From the NCBI GenBank assembly GCA_020621965.1, contig JAHRYV010000005.1, forward strand, positions 1 to 64,000: 64,000 nucleotides of DNA. Reading direction: 5' to 3'. The stretch is from Curvibacter sp. Its GTDB lineage: Bacteria; Pseudomonadota; Gammaproteobacteria; Burkholderiales; Burkholderiaceae_C. Below are positions 43,850 through 53,376 of this stretch, one piece after another. Below the pieces are notes generated by a model. It did not search any database. It worked only from the letters and a program-made list of their open reading frames with translations, and had not been told where the DNA came from. Each line of letters begins with the position of its first letter. Position 1 is the stretch's first letter. The position numbers and the translations under genes were made by a program.

Positions 43850-46549
43850 ATGACGAGAAGAATCCTTTCCTGGACCCTTGCGGCCGTCTGCCTACAGGCC
43901 GGCCTGCTGTCCACTGCCCGGGCCCAGCTGCTCGAAGAAATCGAACTGCGGCGCGAGGGCAACCACGCCGTCGTGCAGGTGCGCTTCGTCACGCCGGTGC
44001 AGATCCAGCGCACGCTGTCCACCCAGAACGGCCGGCTGCTGCAGATCTTCTACAGCGTGCTGCCGACCACGGAACGCCTGAACCAGATCACCAGCGAACG
44101 CCGCCTCAACGATCTGCCGGGCCTGCCCGCCCTGCGCATCACCGACGAAGACGCGCTGAGCGACGGCGTCAACCGCAAGCTGGTGCTGCACTTTGGCGAG
44201 ACGACACGCTACCGCGTGCGCCCCGGCCGCGACCAGCGCGGCCTGGAGATCGTGCTCGATGGCCGCGGCGCCGCCATCAGCGCGCTCACACCGGCGCCGC
44301 TGGCGGCCGTGCCGGCCATCAGCGCGGGCGGTTACGCCATCGTGCTGCAGAGCTCGAACAGTCCGGGCCAGCCCCTGGCCGCCGCCGTCCCGATGGAACT
44401 GCAGGACAAGGCGGTCTACACCTCGCAGCGTGTGGTCAACGGCAAGACCCTGTACGAAATCGACCTCGGCAACTTCCCCACCCTGCCGGCCGCCGAGAGC
44501 GCGCGTGCGCGTCTGCTGCGCCGCTTCCCGGGCGCCACCATCATCGCCCTGACCCCGCCCGCACCTGCACCTGCACCTGCACCTGCACCTGCACCTGCAC
44601 CTGCACCCGCGCCCGCAGCGGCAACAATGCCGGTACCGCCCATGCCAGTGCTGCCGGCGCTGCCGCTGCCGGTTCCCGCAGTGACGGCTGCCGAAACGAC
44701 GGCCCCTGCGGCGCAGGCGGCTGCGCCGGCCACGCCCTTGCCACCAGCGGCGCCGGAGCCCGTGTCCGCGCTACCCGCACCGGTGGTCGAACCCCCGATC
44801 GTTGCGCTGCCGGTCACGCCCCTGCCCATCGTCCCGACGCCCAGCGAAGCCGTCGAAGTCGCCACCCCCAGCCCGCAGGCCGCGGCCGAGTACAACGCCA
44901 AGGCTGCCTTGCTGCTGGCCGGTGCCGAGCTGGCTTATGAGCAGGGCGATCACCGCACGGCCATCGAAACGCTCAACACCTTGCTGAACCTGCCGACCAA
45001 CAGCTCCTCGCGCAAGGCGCAGCAACTCATCGGCTCCGCCCGCCTGCGCGGCGGCGACCCCAAGGGTGCGCGCCGCGAGTTCGAACTCTTCCTGCAGCTC
45101 TACCCCTCCGGCCGCGACAGCGACCAGGTCCGCCAGCAACTCGCCCGTCTGCCGGCGCCCGAGCCGGCAGCGCGCCCGCGCCGGCCCATGGAGCCGATCT
45201 CCGCCACCAACGGCTCTGTCTCACTCTTCTACTACGGCGGCCAGTCCCAGGTGCGCACACTGGACTTCCAGAACTCGCCGATCAGCGGCCTGCCCGTGCT
45301 GCAGTCGGACAACACACTCTCCGGCACCGACCTGCGGCAGCTGCAGTCCACGGTCGACCTCAACTGGCGCCACCGCGACAGCGACAACGACATGCGTTTT
45401 GTCTTTCGCGACACCGCCAGCGCCAACCTGCTGCCCAACGGCAGCAACCGCAACCGCCTGACCGCGCTCTACTTCGACCAGCGCTCCTTCGTCAACGGCA
45501 CCAGTTTGCGCGTCGGCCGCCAGTCTCCCACCGGCGGCGGCGTGCTCTACCGCTTCGACGGCGTGCAGGCCGGCTACACCTTCGCGCCCAAGTGGCGCGT
45601 CAACGGCGTGGCGGGCAAACCCTCGGACGACCTGCTCGACACCCAGCGCCGCTTTGCCGGCCTGTCCATCGAGGCCGAGGCGCTGACACACGAGCTCAGC
45701 GGCAATCTCTACGTGATCCAGCAGACCATCGACGGCGAGGCCGACCGCCAGGCCTACGGCACCGAACTGCGCTACTTCAGCGGCGGCCTGTCCATGTTCG
45801 GCCAGGTGGATTACGACCAGGTGTTCCAGCGCGTCAACATCGCCGGCCTGCAGGGCACCATGCTTTACGAGGACAACAGCGTGCTGAACTTCCTGATCGA
45901 CCGGCGCACCACCCCGCTGCTGTCCCTGGGCAATGCCCTGTTCTTCCAGGACCCGGCGGCGCCGACGATCGCGCGCACCATCCGCGAGCTGCTGCTGACC
46001 ACGCCGCTGGACACGCTGGTGACGCGGGTCAAGGGCATTACACCGTTCCAGAACCAGGCCATGCTGGGCTACACCACGCCCATCAGCAAAAACTGGCAGA
46101 CCGGCGCCAACCTCAACTACACCAGCGTCGACGAAATCCCGCCCGTCGACGTGATCCTGCCGCAGGGCCAGCCGGCCACGGGCAACCTGTGGGGGCTGGG
46201 CCTGCAGCTGATCGGCTCCAACCTCTATTCGGGCCGCGACACACACGTCTTCAACCTGACCTTCCTCAGCGGCCCCACCTACAATGGGCAGCTGCTGTCC
46301 TACAACAACCTGACCGGCCTGAACGAGCAGTGGCAGCTCGAACCCTCGCTGCGCTACTACACCCAGGTCGACAGCACCGACACGCGCATGGTGCGTTGGA
46401 CACCGGGCATGCGCGTGACCTACCGCATCCGCAAGCACATCTCGCTGGAGACCGAGCTCCAGTACGAGATCTCCGAATCCAGGGGCCCGCTGCGCGAGGA
46501 ATCGTCCAAGCGGATCTTCTATTACTTCGGAGGGCGCTACGATTTCTGA
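43850..46549 (+). CDS. Outer-membrane beta-barrel with SPOR-like and TPR domains, putative porin of the cytochrome conduit
   Basis: 899 residues. A signal peptide (ending STARAQ) is followed by a beta-rich domain and an SPOR-like part (YAIVLQSSN ... YEIDLGNFPTLPAAESARARLLRRFP, about 163-232). A Pro/Ala linker (233-343) contains a PA repeat, then TPR-like helices (about 345-435: ALLLAGAELAYEQGDHRTAIETL). A barrel of about 450 residues with alternating strands ends in IFYYFGGRYDF, with the terminal Phe used for outer-membrane insertion. It carries no heme motif. The position after two 24-heme cytochromes suggests the sheath that lets a cytochrome cross the outer membrane. ATG 43850 lacks a good ribosome site; TTG 43841 is possible. 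Confidence 0.82.
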   Translation: MTRRILSWTLAAVCLQAGLLSTARAQLLEEIELRREGNHAVVQVRFVTPVQIQRTLSTQNGRLLQIFYSVLPTTERLNQITSERRLNDLPGLPALRITDEDALSDGVNRKLVLHFGETTRYRVRPGRDQRGLEIVLDGRGAAISALTPAPLAAVPAISAGGYAIVLQSSNSPGQPLAAAVPMELQDKAVYTSQRVVNGKTLYEIDLGNFPTLPAAESARARLLRRFPGATIIALTPPAPAPAPAPAPAPAPAPAPAAATMPVPPMPVLPALPLPVPAVTAAETTAPAAQAAAPATPLPPAAPEPVSALPAPVVEPPIVALPVTPLPIVPTPSEAVEVATPSPQAAAEYNAKAALLLAGAELAYEQGDHRTAIETLNTLLNLPTNSSSRKAQQLIGSARLRGGDPKGARREFELFLQLYPSGRDSDQVRQQLARLPAPEPAARPRRPMEPISATNGSVSLFYYGGQSQVRTLDFQNSPISGLPVLQSDNTLSGTDLRQLQSTVDLNWRHRDSDNDMRFVFRDTASANLLPNGSNRNRLTALYFDQRSFVNGTSLRVGRQSPTGGGVLYRFDGVQAGYTFAPKWRVNGVAGKPSDDLLDTQRRFAGLSIEAEALTHELSGNLYVIQQTIDGEADRQAYGTELRYFSGGLSMFGQVDYDQVFQRVNIAGLQGTMLYEDNSVLNFLIDRRTTPLLSLGNALFFQDPAAPTIARTIRELLLTTPLDTLVTRVKGITPFQNQAMLGYTTPISKNWQTGANLNYTSVDEIPPVDVILPQGQPATGNLWGLGLQLIGSNLYSGRDTHVFNLTFLSGPTYNGQLLSYNNLTGLNEQWQLEPSLRYYTQVDSTDTRMVRWTPGMRVTYRIRKHISLETELQYEISESRGPLREESSKRIFYYFGGRYDF
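44564..44605 (+). repeat. (CCTGCA)7 microsatellite in the porin linker
   Basis: Seven perfect CCTGCA units encode Pro-Ala repeats, with degenerate CCCGCA/CCCGCG units on either side. Gain or loss of units stays in frame, changing only linker length between the SPOR-like and TPR domains. Confidence 0.9.
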
Positions 46550-46568
46550 GAACCGCACCCCCCCTCTG

Positions 46569-47168
46569 TTGTCGGCGCGCGGACTGTCGCTGCGCCGCGG
46601 TCGCGAGTGGCTGTTCCGCGGGCTGGATCTCAGCGTCGCCCCCGGCCAGCTGCTGTGGCTGCGCGGGCCCAACGGCTGCGGCAAGACCAGCCTGCTGCGC
46701 GCGCTGGTCGGCCTGACGCTCCCGGATGAGGGCGCGGTGGACCTGCCGGCCTGCGCACCGGTCTACATCGGCCACAGCCCCGCCCTCAAGGACGATCTGC
46801 GGGCGGTCGAGGCGCTGCAGTTCCTGGCCTGCCTGCACGGCCGCGACAGCCGGGCGGCGAGCGTCGCCGCCGCGCTGCAGCGCCTGCAGGTGCAGCACCG
46901 CGGCCAGCGCAGCGTGCGCACCCTGTCGCAGGGCCAGCGCCGCCGCGTCGCGCTGGCGCGCCTGGCGCTGGAAGACACGCCCGCGCTCTGGGTGCTGGAC
47001 GAACCCTTCGACGCGCTGGACCAGGCCGGCATCGCCGTCGTGCTGCAACTGATCCGCGAACAGCTGCAGCGCCAGGGCGCCGTCGTGCTGACCAGCCACC
47101 TGCCCTTCGAGCTGCCGGGCATCGCGGTGCAGACGCTGGACCTGGACACAAGGCCCGCCCATGTCTGA
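46569..47168 (+). CDS. ccmA: Heme exporter ATPase CcmA
   Basis: The ATPase of the CcmABCD complex that drives release of holo-CcmE. Walker A is LRGPNGCGKTSLLRALVG, the signature LSQGQRRRVALARLAL, Walker B ALWVLDEPFDALD, and the switch region VLTSHLPF. Length (about 200 residues) fits. The start is uncertain: TTG 46569 is the first conventional codon. A frame extending back to ATT 46542, eight bases after GGAGGG inside the porin 3' end, would add ISENRTPPL. Either way it follows the porin stop within about 20 bases or overlaps it. It overlaps ccmB by eight bases. Confidence 0.9.
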   Translation: MSARGLSLRRGREWLFRGLDLSVAPGQLLWLRGPNGCGKTSLLRALVGLTLPDEGAVDLPACAPVYIGHSPALKDDLRAVEALQFLACLHGRDSRAASVAAALQRLQVQHRGQRSVRTLSQGQRRRVALARLALEDTPALWVLDEPFDALDQAGIAVVLQLIREQLQRQGAVVLTSHLPFELPGIAVQTLDLDTRPAHV

Positions 47169-47832
47169 CAGCGCTTTCCTGCTCATCGTGCGGCGCGACC
47201 TGCGCCTGGCAGCGCGCCGGCGCATCGAGGTACTGCTGCCGCTGGTCTTCTTCGTCGTCGCCGCCAGCCTCTTTCCGCTGGGTGTCGGCCCCGAGCCGCA
47301 GACCCTGCGCCAGATCGCGCCGGGCATCGTCTGGGTCTGCGCGCTGCTGGCGGCCATGCTCTCGCTGGGCTCGCTGTATGCGAGTGACCACGCCGACGGC
47401 ACGCTCGACCAGCTGCTGCTATCGCGCCGCTCGCTCACGCTGCTGGCCGCCGGCAAGGCCCTGGCCCATTGGCTGCTCAGCGGCCTGCCGCTCATCGTGC
47501 TGGCGCCGCTGCTGGGCCTGCTGTTCGACCTGCCGGGCCGCTCCATCGCCATCCTCGCCCTCGGCCTGTTGCTGGGCACACCCATCCTCAGCCTGCTGGG
47601 CGGCATCGGCGCGGCCCTCACGCTGGGTCTGCGCAACGGCGGCATCCTGCTGCTGCTGCTGGTGCTGCCCTTGTGCGTCCCGGTGCTGATCTTCGGCGCC
47701 GGGGCCGTCGCGGCGGTGGAGGCCGGCCTGTCCGCCCAGGGCCACCTCTCCTTGCTGGGGGCACTGTTGCTGCTGAGCCTGCTCGGCGCGCCACCGGCCG
47801 CCGCCGCGGCGCTCAGAATCTCGGTCCACTGA
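47161..47832 (+). CDS. ccmB: Heme exporter permease CcmB
   Basis: A 223-residue inner-membrane protein with six hydrophobic segments. Family features include FLLIVRRDLRLAARRR at the N-terminus, VWVCALLAAMLSLGSLYASDHADGTLDQLLLSR and the LPLCVPVLIFGAGAV segment. It is the permease partner of CcmA. One base separates its stop from ccmC. Confidence 0.95.
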   Translation: MSDSAFLLIVRRDLRLAARRRIEVLLPLVFFVVAASLFPLGVGPEPQTLRQIAPGIVWVCALLAAMLSLGSLYASDHADGTLDQLLLSRRSLTLLAAGKALAHWLLSGLPLIVLAPLLGLLFDLPGRSIAILALGLLLGTPILSLLGGIGAALTLGLRNGGILLLLLVLPLCVPVLIFGAGAVAAVEAGLSAQGHLSLLGALLLLSLLGAPPAAAAALRISVH

Positions 47833-47833
47833 T

Positions 47834-48592
47834 ATGCACACCTCGCCCCGCTTTTACACCTACGCCGCGCCCTCGCGCTTCTACGCCCTGGCCGGCCGGC
47901 TCGTGCCCTGGCTCTATGCCCTCGCCGCGCTCACGGCCGTGGCGGGGCTGTACGTCGGCTTTTTCGTCGCGCCCACCGATGCCACCCAGGGCCAGGTCTA
48001 CCGCGTCATCTTCATCCACGTCCCTGCCGCCTGGCTGTCCATGCTGCTCTACCTGGTGATGGCCGGCTGGGCCGTGGTGGGCTGGGCCTTCAACGCGCGG
48101 CTGGCGTCCATGGTGGCGCGCGCGCTGGCGCCCACCGGCGCCCTGTTCACCGTCATGGCGCTGTGGACCGGCGCCCTGTGGGGCAAACCGACCTGGGGCA
48201 CCTGGTGGGTGTGGGACGCGCGCCTGACCTCCGAGCTCATCCTGCTTTTCCTCTACCTCGGCTACATCGCGCTGGTGGAATCGATCGACGACGTGCGCCG
48301 CGCCGACCACGCCGGTGCCCTGCTGGCCCTGGTGGGCGCCGTCAACGTGCCCATCATCTATTTCTCGGTGCGCTGGTGGAACACCCTGCACCAGGGCGCC
48401 AGCGTCAGCATGACGGCCGCGCCCAAGATGGCCAGCACCATGCTCACCGCCATGCTGCTGATGACCGTGGCCTGCTGGGCCTACGCCTTCGCCGTGGTCT
48501 TCACCCGCACCCGCGCCATCGTGCTGGAGCGCGAGGCCGATGCCGACTGGGTGCAGGATCTGGCCCGCCAGGCCGACAAGGAGACAGCATGA
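47834..48592 (+). CDS. ccmC: Heme-handling membrane protein CcmC
   Basis: A 252-residue, six-helix inner-membrane protein that loads heme onto CcmE. The tryptophan-rich WWD signature is WGTWWVWDARLTSELILLFLYLG, flanked by periplasmic His in IHVPAAWLS and the later RWWNTLHQG. Length and hydrophobic pattern are typical. Its stop overlaps ccmD (ATGA). Confidence 0.95.
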   Translation: MHTSPRFYTYAAPSRFYALAGRLVPWLYALAALTAVAGLYVGFFVAPTDATQGQVYRVIFIHVPAAWLSMLLYLVMAGWAVVGWAFNARLASMVARALAPTGALFTVMALWTGALWGKPTWGTWWVWDARLTSELILLFLYLGYIALVESIDDVRRADHAGALLALVGAVNVPIIYFSVRWWNTLHQGASVSMTAAPKMASTMLTAMLLMTVACWAYAFAVVFTRTRAIVLEREADADWVQDLARQADKETA

Positions 48593-48756
48593 ACTGGAAC
48601 AGCCTCGATGAATTTCTGGCCATGGGCGGTTATGCGCTCTACGTCTGGGGCTCCTATGCCCTGGTGCTGGGGCTGATGCTGCTCGAGCCCGTGCTGGCCG
48701 AGCACCGCCACCGCCGTGCGCTGGCGCAGGCCCGCGACAACCTGGAGGAATGCTGA
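48589..48756 (+). CDS. ccmD: Heme exporter accessory protein CcmD
   Basis: A 55-residue protein with one membrane helix ([25 protein letters not shown]) followed by a charged tail ([15 protein letters not shown]). This is the classic CcmD form, which helps release holo-CcmE from CcmABC. It is coupled to ccmC by ATGA and followed within a base by ccmE. Confidence 0.9.
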   Translation: MNWNSLDEFLAMGGYALYVWGSYALVLGLMLLEPVLAEHRHRRALAQARDNLEEC

Positions 48757-48757
48757 G

Positions 48758-49210
48758 ATGAAACCGCGTCACCGCAAGATGGCCATCGCCGCCGGCGTGC
48801 TGCTGGTGCTGGGCGCCGTGGTCGCCTTGGTGCTCAATGCCTTCCAGAGCAATCTGGTCTTTTTCTACTCGCCCACGCAGGTGGCGGCGAACGAGGCCCC
48901 GCAAGGGCGCACCTTCCGCCTGGGCGGCCTGGTCGAGCAAGGCAGCGTCAGGCGCGACGGCCTGGTCGTGAGTTTCGTCGTCACCGACACGGCCAGGTCC
49001 ATCCCCGTGCGTTATGAAGGCATCCTGCCCGACCTGTTCAAGGAGGGCAAGGGCGTGGTGGCCCAGGGCCAGCTGCGCGAGGGCGTCTTCATCGCCCGCG
49101 AGGTGCTGGCCAAACACGACGAGAACTACATGCCGCCCGAGGCGGCGCAAGCCCTGCAGGCGGCCGCCAAAGCGTCCGCCCCCGCAGCGGCCCCGGAGAA
49201 AAAACCATGA
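48758..49210 (+). CDS. ccmE: Heme chaperone CcmE
   Basis: A 150-residue periplasmic OB-fold protein anchored by one N-terminal helix ([19 protein letters not shown]). The covalent heme ligand is the His in [10 protein letters not shown], with the conserved Tyr four residues later. [12 protein letters not shown] and [21 protein letters not shown] are typical. The C-terminal tail is Ala/Pro-rich. Its stop overlaps ccmF (ATGA). Confidence 0.95.
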   Translation: MKPRHRKMAIAAGVLLVLGAVVALVLNAFQSNLVFFYSPTQVAANEAPQGRTFRLGGLVEQGSVRRDGLVVSFVVTDTARSIPVRYEGILPDLFKEGKGVVAQGQLREGVFIAREVLAKHDENYMPPEAAQALQAAAKASAPAAAPEKKP

Positions 49211-51195
49211 TTCCTGAAATCGGTCACTTCCTGCTCTGGCTCGCGCTGGGCACGTCCCTGGTGCTGGGTGTGCTGCCGCTGGCCGGCGCCGCGCGCGGCC
49301 GCGCCGACTGGATGGCGCTGGCGCGGCCCTTGTCCCTGACGCTGGGCCTGCTGGTGCTGCTGGCCTTCGCCTGCCTGACGGCCTCCTTCATCCGCCACGA
49401 CTTCTCGGTGCTCTACGTCGCCTCCAACTCCAACACAGCCCTGCCCCTGCCTTACCGCATCGCCGGCGTCTGGGGCGGGCACGAAGGCTCGCTGCTGCTG
49501 TGGGTGCTGATGCTGTGCGGCTGGATGGTGGCCGTGGCCGGTTTCAGCCGGCACCTGCCGCAGGCCGTGCAGGCGCGCATCCTCGCCGTCATGGGCCTGG
49601 TGGCGCTGGGTTTCCTGCTGTTCATGCTCACCACCTCGAACCCCTTCGAGCGCCTGTTCCCGGTGCCGGCCGACGGCCGCGACCTCAACCCGCTGCTGCA
49701 GGACCCGGGCATGGTGTTCCACCCGCCGCTGCTCTACATGGGCTACGTCGGTTTCTCGGTGGCCTTCGCTTTTGCCATCGCGGCGTTGATCGGCGGCAAC
49801 CTCGACGCCACCTGGGCGCGCTGGACGCGGCCCTGGACGACGGTGGCCTGGCTCTTCCTCACGCTGGGCATTGCGCTGGGCAGCGCCTGGGCCTATTACG
49901 AGCTGGGCTGGGGCGGCTGGTGGTTCTGGGACCCGGTGGAGAACGCCTCCTTCATGCCCTGGCTGGTCGGCACGGCGCTGATGCACTCGCTGGCCGTGAC
50001 CGAAAAGCGCGGCAGCTTCAAGTCCTGGACCGTGCTGCTGGCCATCCTGGCCTTCTCGCTCTCGCTCTTGGGCACCTTCCTGGTCCGCTCGGGTGTGCTG
50101 TCCTCGGTGCACGCCTTCGCCACCGACCCACGGCGCGGCCTCTTCATCCTGGGCCTGCTGACGGTGGTGATCGGCGCCTCGCTGGCGCTGTATGCCTGGC
50201 GCGCGCCCAAGGTCGGCCTGGGGGCGCGCTTCGCGCTGATCTCGCGCGAGACCGCGCTGCTGGGCAACAACGTGCTGCTGCTGGTGGCCGCCGGCGCCGT
50301 GCTGCTGGGCACGCTCTACCCGCTGCTGCTCGATGCCCTGGGTGCGGGCAAGATCTCGGTCGGCCCGCCCTACTTCGACACGGTCTTCATGCCGCTGATG
50401 ACACCGGTGCTTTTCCTCATGGGCGTGGGCCCGCTGGCGCGCTGGAAACAGGCCGAGGTGCCGGACCTCGCGCGGCGCCTGCGCTGGGCGCTGGGCGCGG
50501 CCGTGGTGGCGGCCCTGCTGAGCGGCTGGCTGGCCGGTGAGATCCACCTGGTGACCAGCTTCGGCCTGCTGCTGGCCTACTGGATCGTGGCCACCGTGGC
50601 GACCGACGTCTGGGAGCGCATCGCGCCGCAGGGCGGCGGCGCCGCGCAGGCCCTGCGCAAGCTGCGCCAGATCCCGCGCGCGCAAGTCGGCATGCTGCTG
50701 GCCCACCTGGGTGTAGCGGCGTTCTGCTTCGGCGTGGCCATGGTCAAAGGCTACGAGGTGGAGCGCGACGTGCGCATGGCCATCGGCGACAGCACCACGC
50801 TGCGCGGCTACACCTTCACGCTGCGCGGCCTGCGTGACGTCAACGGCCCGAACTACTACGCCGTGCAGGGCCTGGTCGAGGTGAAACAGAACGAGCGCCG
50901 GGTCGCCGAGCTGAAGCCGGAAAAACGCGTCTACCGCGTGCAGCAGAACCCCATGACCGAGGCCGCCATCGACGTCGGCCTCACGCGCGACCTGTATGTC
51001 TCGCTCGGCGAGGCGGTGGACGGCAAGGCCTGGATCGTGCGCATCTACGTCAAGCCCTTCATCGACTGGATCTGGGGCGGCTGCCTGCTGATGGCGCTGG
51101 GCGGCGCGCTCGCCGCCAGCGACCGGCGTTACCGCGCCCGCCAGCCGCAGACCCGCCAGGCCGCGAATGCGCAGGCCGAAGGAGTGACGCCATGA
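49207..51195 (+). CDS. ccmF: Cytochrome c heme lyase subunit CcmF
   Basis: A 662-residue membrane protein with more than a dozen helices that attaches heme to CXXCH sites with CcmH/I. Marks are [35 protein letters not shown] and the WWD signature [18 protein letters not shown], then [15 protein letters not shown] and [18 protein letters not shown]. The C-terminal periplasmic part ends after a last helix. The gene is coupled to both neighbours by ATGA overlaps. Confidence 0.96.
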   Translation: MIPEIGHFLLWLALGTSLVLGVLPLAGAARGRADWMALARPLSLTLGLLVLLAFACLTASFIRHDFSVLYVASNSNTALPLPYRIAGVWGGHEGSLLLWVLMLCGWMVAVAGFSRHLPQAVQARILAVMGLVALGFLLFMLTTSNPFERLFPVPADGRDLNPLLQDPGMVFHPPLLYMGYVGFSVAFAFAIAALIGGNLDATWARWTRPWTTVAWLFLTLGIALGSAWAYYELGWGGWWFWDPVENASFMPWLVGTALMHSLAVTEKRGSFKSWTVLLAILAFSLSLLGTFLVRSGVLSSVHAFATDPRRGLFILGLLTVVIGASLALYAWRAPKVGLGARFALISRETALLGNNVLLLVAAGAVLLGTLYPLLLDALGAGKISVGPPYFDTVFMPLMTPVLFLMGVGPLARWKQAEVPDLARRLRWALGAAVVAALLSGWLAGEIHLVTSFGLLLAYWIVATVATDVWERIAPQGGGAAQALRKLRQIPRAQVGMLLAHLGVAAFCFGVAMVKGYEVERDVRMAIGDSTTLRGYTFTLRGLRDVNGPNYYAVQGLVEVKQNERRVAELKPEKRVYRVQQNPMTEAAIDVGLTRDLYVSLGEAVDGKAWIVRIYVKPFIDWIWGGCLLMALGGALAASDRRYRARQPQTRQAANAQAEGVTP

Positions 51196-51725
51196 GCAAG
51201 ACCCTGCGCTTCCTGATCCCGCTGGCGCTCTTCATCACGCTGGTGGCCTTCCTCGCCGTCGGGCTCAAGCTCGACCCCAAGGAAGTGCCCTCGCCGCTAA
51301 TCGACAAACCGGCCCCCGGCTTTGCGCTCACGCGCCTGGACCAGCCCACCCTGACCATCCGCCGCGAGGATCTGCTGGGCAAGGTCTGGATGCTCAACGT
51401 CTGGGCGTCCTGGTGCACCGCCTGCCGCGAAGAGCACCCGGTGCTGCTGGACTTTGCCAAGCGCCGCCTGGTGCCGGTCTACGGCCTGAACTACAAGGAC
51501 CAGCGCGGCGCCGGCCTGCGCTGGCTGGCCAACTACGGCGACCCTTACGAGACCTCGCTGTTCGACCCGGACGGCCGCGTGGGCATCGACTGGGGCGTCT
51601 ACGGCGTGCCGGAGACCTTTGTCATCGACCGCACGGGCGTGGTGCGCTACAAACACATCGGCCCGCTCACGCCCGAAGTCCTGCGCGAGCGCATCGAACC
51701 CTTGCTGAGGCAGCTCCATGGCTAA
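51192..51725 (+). CDS. ccmG: Thiol:disulfide interchange protein CcmG/DsbE
   Basis: A 177-residue thioredoxin-fold protein with an N-terminal anchor (FLIPLALFITLVAFLAVGL). It reduces apocytochrome or CcmH thiols before heme attachment. The active site is NVWASWCTACREEHPVLL, so the CXXC is CTAC, rather than the more common CPTC/CPSC. GVYGVPETFVIDRTGVVRYKHIGP carries the cis-Pro. It overlaps ccmH by eight bases. Confidence 0.93.
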   Translation: MSKTLRFLIPLALFITLVAFLAVGLKLDPKEVPSPLIDKPAPGFALTRLDQPTLTIRREDLLGKVWMLNVWASWCTACREEHPVLLDFAKRRLVPVYGLNYKDQRGAGLRWLANYGDPYETSLFDPDGRVGIDWGVYGVPETFVIDRTGVVRYKHIGPLTPEVLRERIEPLLRQLHG

Positions 51726-52170
51726 ATTCCTACTGCCCCTGCTGCTGGCCCTGGCGGCCAGTCTGAGCCACGCCGGTGAAGCCGCGCCCGCCGCCGCCGA
51801 CCCGGCGCTGGAAGCGCGCATGGCGCGCATCACGGCCGAGCTGCGCTGCCTGGTCTGCCAGAACCAGACCATCGCCGACTCGCAATCGGGCCTGGCCACC
51901 GACCTGCGCCAGCAGGTACGCGAGATGCTGCAGCGCGGCGACAGCGAGCAGCAGGTCATCGACTACATGACCGCGCGCTACGGCGACTTCGTGCTCTACC
52001 GCCCGCCCGTCAAGGCCAGCACGGCCCTGCTCTGGTTCGGCCCGGCCCTGCTGCTGATCGCCGGCGTGACCACCCTGGTCGTGGTGCTGCGCCGGCGCAG
52101 CAGGCTCGCCGACGACCAGTTCGAAGCCGACCCTGAAACCGATACCACCCCGGCCGACGAGGCCCGTTGA
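51718..52170 (+). CDS. ccmH: Cytochrome c maturation protein CcmH
   Basis: A 150-residue protein with signal peptide (LLPLLLALAASLSHAGE), the redox motif LRCLVCQNQTIADSQSGLA, GDSEQQVIDYMTARYGDFVLYRPP and a C-terminal membrane helix (ALLWFGPALLLIAGVTTLVVVL). This is the short CcmH of organisms with a separate CcmI. The CXXC is RCLVCQ as in the family. Confidence 0.94.
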   Translation: MAKFLLPLLLALAASLSHAGEAAPAAADPALEARMARITAELRCLVCQNQTIADSQSGLATDLRQQVREMLQRGDSEQQVIDYMTARYGDFVLYRPPVKASTALLWFGPALLLIAGVTTLVVVLRRRSRLADDQFEADPETDTTPADEAR

Positions 52171-52187
52171 AATATTCCCGCCCCATC

Positions 52188-53339
52188 ATGTCCAACGATC
52201 TGAAGACCCTGAAGAAGCAGCTGCTGCAGTTGCGCGAGCTGCATGAGGCCGGCGCCCTGCCGCGCGAGCAATACGACGCCGCCCGCGCGCCGCTGGAGCA
52301 GCGCCTGCTCGAACTGGTGATGAGCCCCGCCGCCGCCGCACCGCGCGCCTCGCGCCCGCTGTGGCTGCTCATCGGCGCGGCCGTCGTGCTGGTGGCCGGC
52401 GCCGGTTATTGGTGGACCGGCTCGCCCGCGCTGCTGGCCGGCGGCGAAGCCGCGCGCGGCAACCCGCACACCACGGGCGAGGTCGCGCCACACGCCACCG
52501 ACGCCGAGCAGATGGCGGGCATGGTGGAGCGGCTGGCCGAGCGCCTGAAGAAGGAACCCAAGGACGCCGAAGGCTGGGCCATGCTGGCGCGCTCCTACAC
52601 CGTGCTGGAGCGCAACGCCGAGGCGGTGAAAGCCTACGAAAAAGCCGTGGCGCTGGCGCCGAAGGACGCCGACCTGCTGGCCGACTATGCCGACGCGCTG
52701 GCCATGAAAAACGGTCGCCAGCTCGCGGGCGAAGCCATGAAGATGGTGGAACGCGCCCTCAAGGCCGACCCTCGCCACCTCAAGGCCCTGGCCCTGGCCG
52801 GCACGCACGCCTTCGACCGCAAGGACTACAAGGCCGCCGTCAAGTACTGGCAGCAGGCGGTGGACGCCGGCGCGCCGGACCACGAGCTGGTGCGCCAGCT
52901 CGAGCCCGGCCTGGCGCAGGCACGCGAACTCGCCGGTCTGCCGGCAGCAGCGGCGCAGGACAAACGCGCGCCGGCCCCCGGCACCGCCCTGAACGCCAGC
53001 GTCAGCGGCACCGTGACACTGGCCCCGGCCCTGGCCCGCCAGGCCAGCCCCGACGACACGGTCTTCATCTACGCCCGCGACGCCCAGGGCTCGCGCATGC
53101 CGCTGGCCATCCTGCGCAAGCAGGTGCGCGACCTGCCCCTGCGCTTCACGCTGGACGACAGCCTGGCCATGTCGCCGGCGGCCAAACTCTCCGGCGCGAA
53201 GCAGGTCATCGTCGAGGCGCGCATCAGCAAGAGCGGCGAAGCCCGCGCCCAGGCCGGCGACCTGAGCGGCCAGGTCGGCCCGGTCGGCCCTGGCGCGGCC
53301 GCGCTCGCGCTCGAGATCCGCACCACCGTCCAACCCTGA
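52188..53339 (+). CDS. ccmI: CcmI-like TPR protein, apocytochrome chaperone
   Basis: 383 residues. A cytoplasmic coiled start (DLKTLKKQLLQLRELHEAGALPREQYDAARAPLEQRLLELV) precedes a single membrane helix (PLWLLIGAAVVLVAGAGYWW). A periplasmic TPR domain follows (about 120-255: WAMLARSYTVLERNAEAVKAYEKAVALAPKDADLLADYADAL) and then a C-terminal beta domain (VSGTVTLAPALARQASPDDTVFIYARD). This fits CcmI, with only one N-terminal helix instead of two. It presents apocytochrome to CcmF/CcmH. ATG 52188 is preferred; TTG 52167 overlaps ccmH. Confidence 0.85.
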   Translation: MSNDLKTLKKQLLQLRELHEAGALPREQYDAARAPLEQRLLELVMSPAAAAPRASRPLWLLIGAAVVLVAGAGYWWTGSPALLAGGEAARGNPHTTGEVAPHATDAEQMAGMVERLAERLKKEPKDAEGWAMLARSYTVLERNAEAVKAYEKAVALAPKDADLLADYADALAMKNGRQLAGEAMKMVERALKADPRHLKALALAGTHAFDRKDYKAAVKYWQQAVDAGAPDHELVRQLEPGLAQARELAGLPAAAAQDKRAPAPGTALNASVSGTVTLAPALARQASPDDTVFIYARDAQGSRMPLAILRKQVRDLPLRFTLDDSLAMSPAAKLSGAKQVIVEARISKSGEARAQAGDLSGQVGPVGPGAAALALEIRTTVQP

Positions 53340-53376
53340 ACCCCATTTCTCCCGCGCTCCGCTCTTTCTCGTCGCC

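Noticed and set aside
44541-44901. Minus-strand frames with GAGAGA or VQVQVQ repeats
   Set aside because: They only reflect the CCTGCA microsatellite and Pro/Ala codons on the opposite strand.
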